Shown here in pieces: positions 18,305-21,898 of a stretch of DNA of 21,898 nucleotides. Origin of the DNA: JAFAZJ01 sp964437145 (GTDB taxonomy: Bacteria > Pseudomonadota > Alphaproteobacteria > Reyranellales > Reyranellaceae); NCBI GenBank assembly GCA_964437145.1, contig CAYTFW010000110.1:1-21898 (forward strand), in the 5' to 3' direction. Each line of letters opens with the position of its first letter. Position 1 is the stretch's first letter. Below the pieces are notes generated by a model. The model ran no database searches, had not been told where the DNA came from, and saw only the letters and a program-made list of their open reading frames with translations. The position numbers and the translations under genes are program-made.

Positions 18305-18622
18305 ATGGCGATCAACATCCTCATGCCGGCCCTGTCGCCGACCATGACCGAAGGCAAGCTGGCGAAGTGGCACGTCAAGGAAGGCGACACCGTCACCGCG
18401 GGTAAGGTCATCTGCGAGATCGAGACCGACAAGGCGACCATGGAGGTCGAGGCGGTCGACGAGGGCGTCATTGGCAAGATCGTGGTGCCTGAAGGCACGG
18501 AAGGTGTCGCCGTCAACGCGGTGATCGCGATCCTGGTCGAGGAAGGCGAGGCGGTGCCGGCTGGCGATGCGAAGCCTGCCGCCCCCGCACCGGCCGCGAA
18601 GCCGGCGCCGGCCGCCGCGTGA
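18305..18622 (+). CDS. Lipoyl-domain fragment of pdhC (105 residues, as literally translated)
   Basis: If the TGA at codon 106 ends translation, the product is a free lipoyl domain plus about 25 residues of Ala/Pro linker. It keeps the complete lipoylation hairpin (Lys43 in ETDKATMEVE) and could be lipoylated and acetylated by E1, but has no subunit-binding or acetyltransferase part. It is nearly the same as the lipoyl domain of pdhB. It is more likely a fragment of E2 than a gene of its own. Confidence 0.5.
   Translation: MAINILMPALSPTMTEGKLAKWHVKEGDTVTAGKVICEIETDKATMEVEAVDEGVIGKIVVPEGTEGVAVNAVIAILVEEGEAVPAGDAKPAAPAPAAKPAPAAA
18410..18459 (+). repeat. 50-bp exact direct repeat, copy in pdhC lipoyl domain
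   Basis: Identical to 17021-17070 in pdhB; both encode the lipoyl-lysine hairpin. Recombination between the copies would delete 1389 bp and join the pdhB lipoyl start to the pdhC remainder, removing E1-beta. Confidence 0.9.
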
Positions 18623-18883
18623 CCCGCCCCGACTCCCGCACCGCCGCTCCCAGCCGGCTCGCCGGCGAAGACTCACGAGGGCGGTCGCATCTTCGCGTCA
18701 CCCCTGGCGAAGCGGCTCGCCGCCGAGTCCGGGCTCGATCTCGCGAAGATCAGCGGCTCGGGCCCGCATGGCCGCATCGTCAAGGAAGACATCGAGCAGG
18801 CCGCCAAGGCGGGCACCGCGAAACCCGCGCCGAAAGCGGCACCGGCGCCTGCCGCCGCCAAAGGGCCGTCAGCGCCACAATTC

Positions 18884-19588
18884 GTGGTGCCGGGCGAGGC
18901 GACGACCAAGATCCCGCACACCTCGATCCGCAAGGTCATCGCGCGCCGCATGACCGAGTCCAAGCAGACGGTGCCGCATTTCTACCTGACGGTGGACTAC
19001 GAGATCGATGCACTCCTGGAGGCGCGCAAGGCGATCAACGCGTTGGCCGAGAAGAGCAAGGGCACCAAGGTCTCGGTCAACGACATGGTGATCAAGGCCT
19101 GCGCCATGGCGCTGCGCGATCACCCCGATGTCAACGCCTCGTGGAGCGAGGAGGCGATGATCCAGTACAACACCGTCGATATCGCCGTGGCGGTGGCCAC
19201 GGATCGCGGCCTGGTGACGCCGATCGTGCGCAACGCCGACCTCAAGGGTCTGGGCCGCATCGCCTCGGACATGAAGGACCTCGCCGCCCGCGCCCGCGAG
19301 GGCAAGCTGAAGCTCGACGAGTTCCAGGGCGGCGGCTTCACCATCTCCAATCTCGGCATGTACGGCATCAAGGACTTCCTCGCCATCATCAACCCGCCGC
19401 AGGCCGCGATCCTCGCGGTCGGCGCCGGCGAGGAGCGCGTCGTCGTGCGGAATGGCCAGATGGCGGTCCGCAGCATCATGAGCTGCTCGCTCTCGGTCGA
19501 TCACCGCGTCGTCGACGGCGCGCTGGGCGCGACTTTCCTGCAAACGCTGCGCTCGTACATCGAGCAGCCGGCGACGATGCTGCTGTAG
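18884..19588 (+). CDS. E2 catalytic-domain fragment of pdhC (only if translation restarts at GTG)
   Basis: GTG at 18884 is the first standard start codon in frame after the internal TGA. It would give 234 residues containing the acetyltransferase domain with HRVVDG but not the lipoyl or subunit-binding domains. No ribosome binding site is visible before it, and the next in-frame ATG (18950) falls inside the catalytic domain. I regard it as part of the pdhC frame, listed because an automatic caller would report it. Confidence 0.25.
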   Translation: MVPGEATTKIPHTSIRKVIARRMTESKQTVPHFYLTVDYEIDALLEARKAINALAEKSKGTKVSVNDMVIKACAMALRDHPDVNASWSEEAMIQYNTVDIAVAVATDRGLVTPIVRNADLKGLGRIASDMKDLAARAREGKLKLDEFQGGGFTISNLGMYGIKDFLAIINPPQAAILAVGAGEERVVVRNGQMAVRSIMSCSLSVDHRVVDGALGATFLQTLRSYIEQPATMLL

Positions 19589-19597
19589 GAGATCGCG

Positions 19598-21010
19598 ATG
19601 GCCGACACCAGCTTCGACCTCATCGTCATCGGTAGCGGGCCGGGTGGCTACGTCACCGCGATCCGCGCGTCGCAGCTCGGCCTGAAGACGGCGATCGTCG
19701 AGCGCGAGCTGCTGGGCGGCATTTGCCTGAACTGGGGCTGCATCCCGACCAAAGCATTGCTGCGTTCCGCCGAGGTCTATCACCTGATGAAGCATGCCGA
19801 CGCCTACGGGCTGTCGGCGACCGGCGTCGCGTTCGACGCCAAGAAGGTCGTGGAGCGTAGCCGCAAGGTCGCGAGCCAGCTCAACAGCGGCGTGACCTTC
19901 CTGATGAAGAAGCACAAGATCGCGGTCTTCATGGGCACGGCGAAGCTGGACGGCGTCGCCGGCGGGCTGCGCAAGGTCGCGGTCGCCGGCAAGGACGGCA
20001 AGGCCGTGGCGTTGACCGCCAAGAACGTGATCCTCGCCACTGGCGCGCGGGCGCGGCAATTGCCCGGCATGGAGTCCGACGGCAAGCTGGTATGGAGCTA
20101 TCGCGAGGCGATGGTGCCGCCGGCGATGCCGAAATCATTGCTGGTGATCGGTTCGGGCGCGATCGGCATCGAATTCGCCAGCTTCTATCGCACCTTCGGT
20201 GCCGAGGTGACGGTGGTCGAGGTCATGGACCGCGTGCTGCCCGTCGAGGACGCCGACATCTCCGCTTTCGCCCGCAAGGCGTTCGAGAAGCAGGGCATGA
20301 AGATCATGACCAGCGCCACGGTGAAGGCGCTGAAGAAGGGCGCCAACAGCGTGACGGCCACGATCGAGGCCGGCGGCAAGACGCAGGACATCACCGTCGA
20401 GCGCGTGATCTCCGCCGTCGGTATCGTTGGCAATGTCGAGAATCTCGGGCTCGAAGGCACCAAGGTGAAGGTCGACCGCACGCATGTCGTGGTCGACGGC
20501 TGGGGCGCCACGGGCGAGCCCAACGTCTTCGCCATCGGCGACCTGACGGGGCCGCCGTGGCTGGCGCACAAGGCGAGCCACGAGGGCGTCACATGCGTCG
20601 AGAAGATCGCCGGCGTCAAAGGCGTGCATCCCTTCGAGACCAAGAACATCCCAGGCTGCACCTATTGCCATCCGCAGGTCGCCAGCGTCGGCCTGACCGA
20701 GGCGGCGGCCAAGGCGGCGGGGCACCAGGTCAAGGTCGGCCGCTTCCCGTTCATCGGCAATGGCAAGGCGATCGCGCTAGGCGAAGCCGAAGGCCTGGTG
20801 AAGACGGTGTTCGACGCCAAGACCGGCGAGCTCTTGGGCGCGCACATGGTCGGCGCCGAGGTCACCGAGCTGATCCAGGGCTACACCATCGCGCGCACCC
20901 TCGAGACCACCGAGGCCGAACTGATGCACACCGTGTTCCCGCATCCGACGCTCTCGGAGATGATGCACGAATCGGTGCTCGACGCTTACGGCCGCGTGCT
21001 GCACGTCTGA
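19598..21010 (+). CDS. lpdA: Dihydrolipoamide dehydrogenase (E3)
   Basis: FAD enzyme that reoxidises dihydrolipoyl groups of E2 with NAD+. The 470 residues show the FAD-binding VIGSGPGGYVTAIRA, the redox-active disulfide Cys43/Cys48 in GGICLNWGCIPTK, the NAD-binding VIGSGAIGIEFASF, the second FAD contact NVFAIGDLTG, and the catalytic His449-Glu454 pair in FPHPTLSEMMHE. ATG at 19598 lies nine bases after the pdhC stop, with GGAG in between. It belongs to the pdh operon; alphaproteobacteria often have a second copy with the 2-oxoglutarate dehydrogenase genes. Confidence 0.97.
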   Translation: MADTSFDLIVIGSGPGGYVTAIRASQLGLKTAIVERELLGGICLNWGCIPTKALLRSAEVYHLMKHADAYGLSATGVAFDAKKVVERSRKVASQLNSGVTFLMKKHKIAVFMGTAKLDGVAGGLRKVAVAGKDGKAVALTAKNVILATGARARQLPGMESDGKLVWSYREAMVPPAMPKSLLVIGSGAIGIEFASFYRTFGAEVTVVEVMDRVLPVEDADISAFARKAFEKQGMKIMTSATVKALKKGANSVTATIEAGGKTQDITVERVISAVGIVGNVENLGLEGTKVKVDRTHVVVDGWGATGEPNVFAIGDLTGPPWLAHKASHEGVTCVEKIAGVKGVHPFETKNIPGCTYCHPQVASVGLTEAAAKAAGHQVKVGRFPFIGNGKAIALGEAEGLVKTVFDAKTGELLGAHMVGAEVTELIQGYTIARTLETTEAELMHTVFPHPTLSEMMHESVLDAYGRVLHV

Positions 21011-21014
21011 GGCC

Positions 21015-21503
21015 ATGCGCAGCGAACGCGAGATCCTCGAGTTCATTCGCCAGGCGTTGCAGGAGAAGGATGAGGCGCGCCGCGCCGAGGAACTTCGTCA
21101 GCTCGACGAGATCGAGCAGAAGAAGGCCTTCTACCAGGCCGCGCACGCGGTGCTGCGGCATGTCGTCTTGCCGGGCATGACGCGTGTCCACAACATCTGC
21201 GTCCAGGCCGGGCTGCGCGCGGCGATCGGCGACACCGGTGATTTCTATTTGCCCGAGCAGACCGATCCGGCCTTGGTGGCGAAGTACGCCATGCCGCTGT
21301 CGAAGATGGCGCCCGACCTGCCGCTCTGCGTCTCCTTCAAGGCTGTCTTCCCGCTCGGCTTCGCGGTCTATTACACCGACGTCGACAAGTCGCAGGCCGA
21401 CGCCAAGGGCGCCGTCGAGGAAGTGCAGCTGGAGGATGTGACCCCCGACATGGTCGAGACCTGCCTGCTGCGCGTGCTCCGCAACCACCTGCATGAGATG
21501 TGA
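21015..21503 (+). CDS. Conserved-looking protein of unknown function between lpdA and lipA
   Basis: I do not recognise this 162-residue protein. Residues about 5-40 are highly charged and helical (EILEFIRQALQEKDEARRAE), probably a coiled coil. The rest is mixed, with VLPGMTRVHNICVQAGLRAA, a GDTGDFYLP turn, and KAVFPLGFAVYYTDVD, which looks like beta strands of a folded domain. It has no signal peptide or membrane helix. Three cysteines are spread without a metal motif. The ATG lies four bases after the lpdA stop, with GAGG very close to it, so it is probably translated from the pdh transcript. Regular codon use and length support a real gene. Its place between E3 and lipoyl synthase suggests a lipoate or pyruvate dehydrogenase role, which is inference from position only. 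Confidence 0.75.
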   Translation: MRSEREILEFIRQALQEKDEARRAEELRQLDEIEQKKAFYQAAHAVLRHVVLPGMTRVHNICVQAGLRAAIGDTGDFYLPEQTDPALVAKYAMPLSKMAPDLPLCVSFKAVFPLGFAVYYTDVDKSQADAKGAVEEVQLEDVTPDMVETCLLRVLRNHLHEM

Positions 21504-21518
21504 TGCTCGCCGTTCATT

Positions 21519-21575
21519 GGGACCGGCGGCGTCTCGCCGGCCTCTTGGAAGAGCCGGCGGGACGCCGGCGGTCCC
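21519..21575. repeat. 57-bp imperfect palindrome (REP-like) upstream of lipA
   Basis: GGGACCGGCGGCGTCTCGCC at the left is mirrored by GGCGGGACGCCGGCGGTCCC at the right. The arms extend to CTCTT-GG-AAGAG at the centre, with one mismatch, one T-G position and one extra base. No T run follows, so it is not an ordinary terminator. Its shape matches dispersed intergenic palindromes, but no second copy lies in this window. Confidence 0.8.
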
Positions 21576-21614
21576 AGCTTGACGCGGTCATCGTGAGGGA
21601 TCACCTGTAGCCGC

Positions 21615-21898
21615 ATGGACCCCACCCCCGACAAGCCCGCCATCGCGCGCGCGGAACGCCATCCCGAGAAGGCGCACCGGCCGGACAATCCCGTCGCGCG
21701 CAAGCCGGCCTGGATCCGCGTCAAGGCGCCGAACTCGCCCGAGTACGCCGAGACGCGCCGGCTGATGCGCGAGTACGGGTTGAGCACGGTGTGCGAGGAG
21801 GCGGCCTGCCCGAACATCGGGGAGTGCTGGAAGCAGAAGCACGCCACCTTCATGATCATGGGCGACACCTGCACGCGGGCCTGCGCCTTCTGCAACGT
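21615..21898 (+). CDS. lipA: Lipoyl synthase (partial, N-terminus only)
   Basis: Radical SAM enzyme that inserts two sulfur atoms into protein-bound octanoyl groups to make lipoyl groups. Ninety-four complete codons lie in the window. They show the LipA-specific auxiliary cluster motif CEEAACPNIGEC, where the second cluster is consumed as sulfur source, then the start of the radical SAM cluster CTRACAFC. The N-terminal leader includes RKPAWIRVKAPNSPEY, typical of the family. ATG at 21615 has only a distant GAGGGA upstream. It directly serves the products of pdhB and pdhC, whose lipoyl lysines need this modification. Confidence 0.96.
   Translation, partial: MDPTPDKPAIARAERHPEKAHRPDNPVARKPAWIRVKAPNSPEYAETRRLMREYGLSTVCEEAACPNIGECWKQKHATFMIMGDTCTRACAFCN

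Larger units (their letters stand above)
18305..19588 (+). pseudogene. pdhC: Pyruvate dehydrogenase E2 (dihydrolipoamide acetyltransferase), interrupted by one in-frame TGA
   Basis: E2 core of the complex, carrying acetyl groups on a lipoyl arm to coenzyme A. The frame spans 428 codons, a normal E2 length: lipoyl domain 1-80 (Lys43), Ala/Pro linker, subunit-binding domain about 128-165 (RIFASPLAKRLAAE to GRIVKEDI), second linker, and catalytic domain about 200-427 with His400 and Asp404 in DHRVVDG. Codon 106 is TGA (18620-18622) in the first linker, with the same frame before and after, so no frameshift is involved. No ATG, GTG or TTG lies in frame between the TGA and the subunit-binding domain. 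The gene may be inactivated, misread in sequencing, or expressed by readthrough; conservation of the rest argues against an old pseudogene. GGGGGCG precedes the start. Confidence 0.9.

Noticed and set aside
18620..18622. TGA recoded genome-wide (as Trp) or as selenocysteine
   Set aside because: At least 11 other genes in the window end with TGA and Trp is written TGG throughout; the site is a Pro/Ala linker with no catalytic need for selenocysteine and no evident SECIS-type hairpin.
18305..19588. Frameshift as the cause of the pdhC split
   Set aside because: Codon phase is the same before and after the stop, and the whole linker and subunit-binding domain translate correctly in that phase.

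Overview
The window is high-GC bacterial chromosome with the housekeeping gene order typical of Alphaproteobacteria: trpE and a PpiD-type foldase on the minus strand, then tpiA, secG, pyrG, eno, an ftsB/divIC-like gene, the pyruvate dehydrogenase genes pdhA-pdhB-pdhC, lpdA, and the start of lipA on the plus strand. E1-beta carries its own N-terminal lipoyl domain, a known alphaproteobacterial trait. Several genes start with GTG or TTG. The genus cannot be fixed from sequence alone; a Rhodospirillales- or Rhizobiales-like organism is an inference.

Layout. 1-3306 (minus): ppiD-like foldase then trpE, whose 3' end lies off the window. 3462-6435 (plus): tpiA, secG, a strong intrinsic terminator, pyrG. 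6453-8675: an accessory block with a DJ-1/PfpI isonitrile hydratase-like gene (plus) facing an LLM flavin oxidoreductase and a MAPEG membrane protein (minus). 8774-11485: eno (plus), a cupin-GNAT pair (minus) whose GNAT end overlaps the end of eno, and an ftsB-like gene. 11585-14741: a TAXI-type TRAP transporter (binding protein, hairpin terminator, fused permease). 14794-15501: an NAD(P)H:quinone oxidoreductase-like gene (minus), then the only gene-free stretch over 300 bp. 15842-21503: pdhA, pdhB, pdhC, lpdA and an unrecognised 162-residue gene. 21519-21575 is a large palindrome, and lipA runs off the right edge.

The right-hand genes form one functional set: E1-alpha, E1-beta, E2 and E3 make the pyruvate dehydrogenase complex, and LipA makes the lipoyl cofactor carried on E1-beta and E2. 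Enolase and triosephosphate isomerase, further left, feed it through glycolysis.

The most striking observation is that pdhC is interrupted by one in-frame TGA (18620-18622). It lies in the Ala/Pro linker between the lipoyl domain and the subunit-binding domain. The frame is otherwise intact on both sides for 428 codons, and there is no usable restart before the subunit-binding domain. Nonsense mutation, sequence error and stop-codon readthrough all remain possible. No tRNA, rRNA, CRISPR array, insertion sequence or phage gene was seen.
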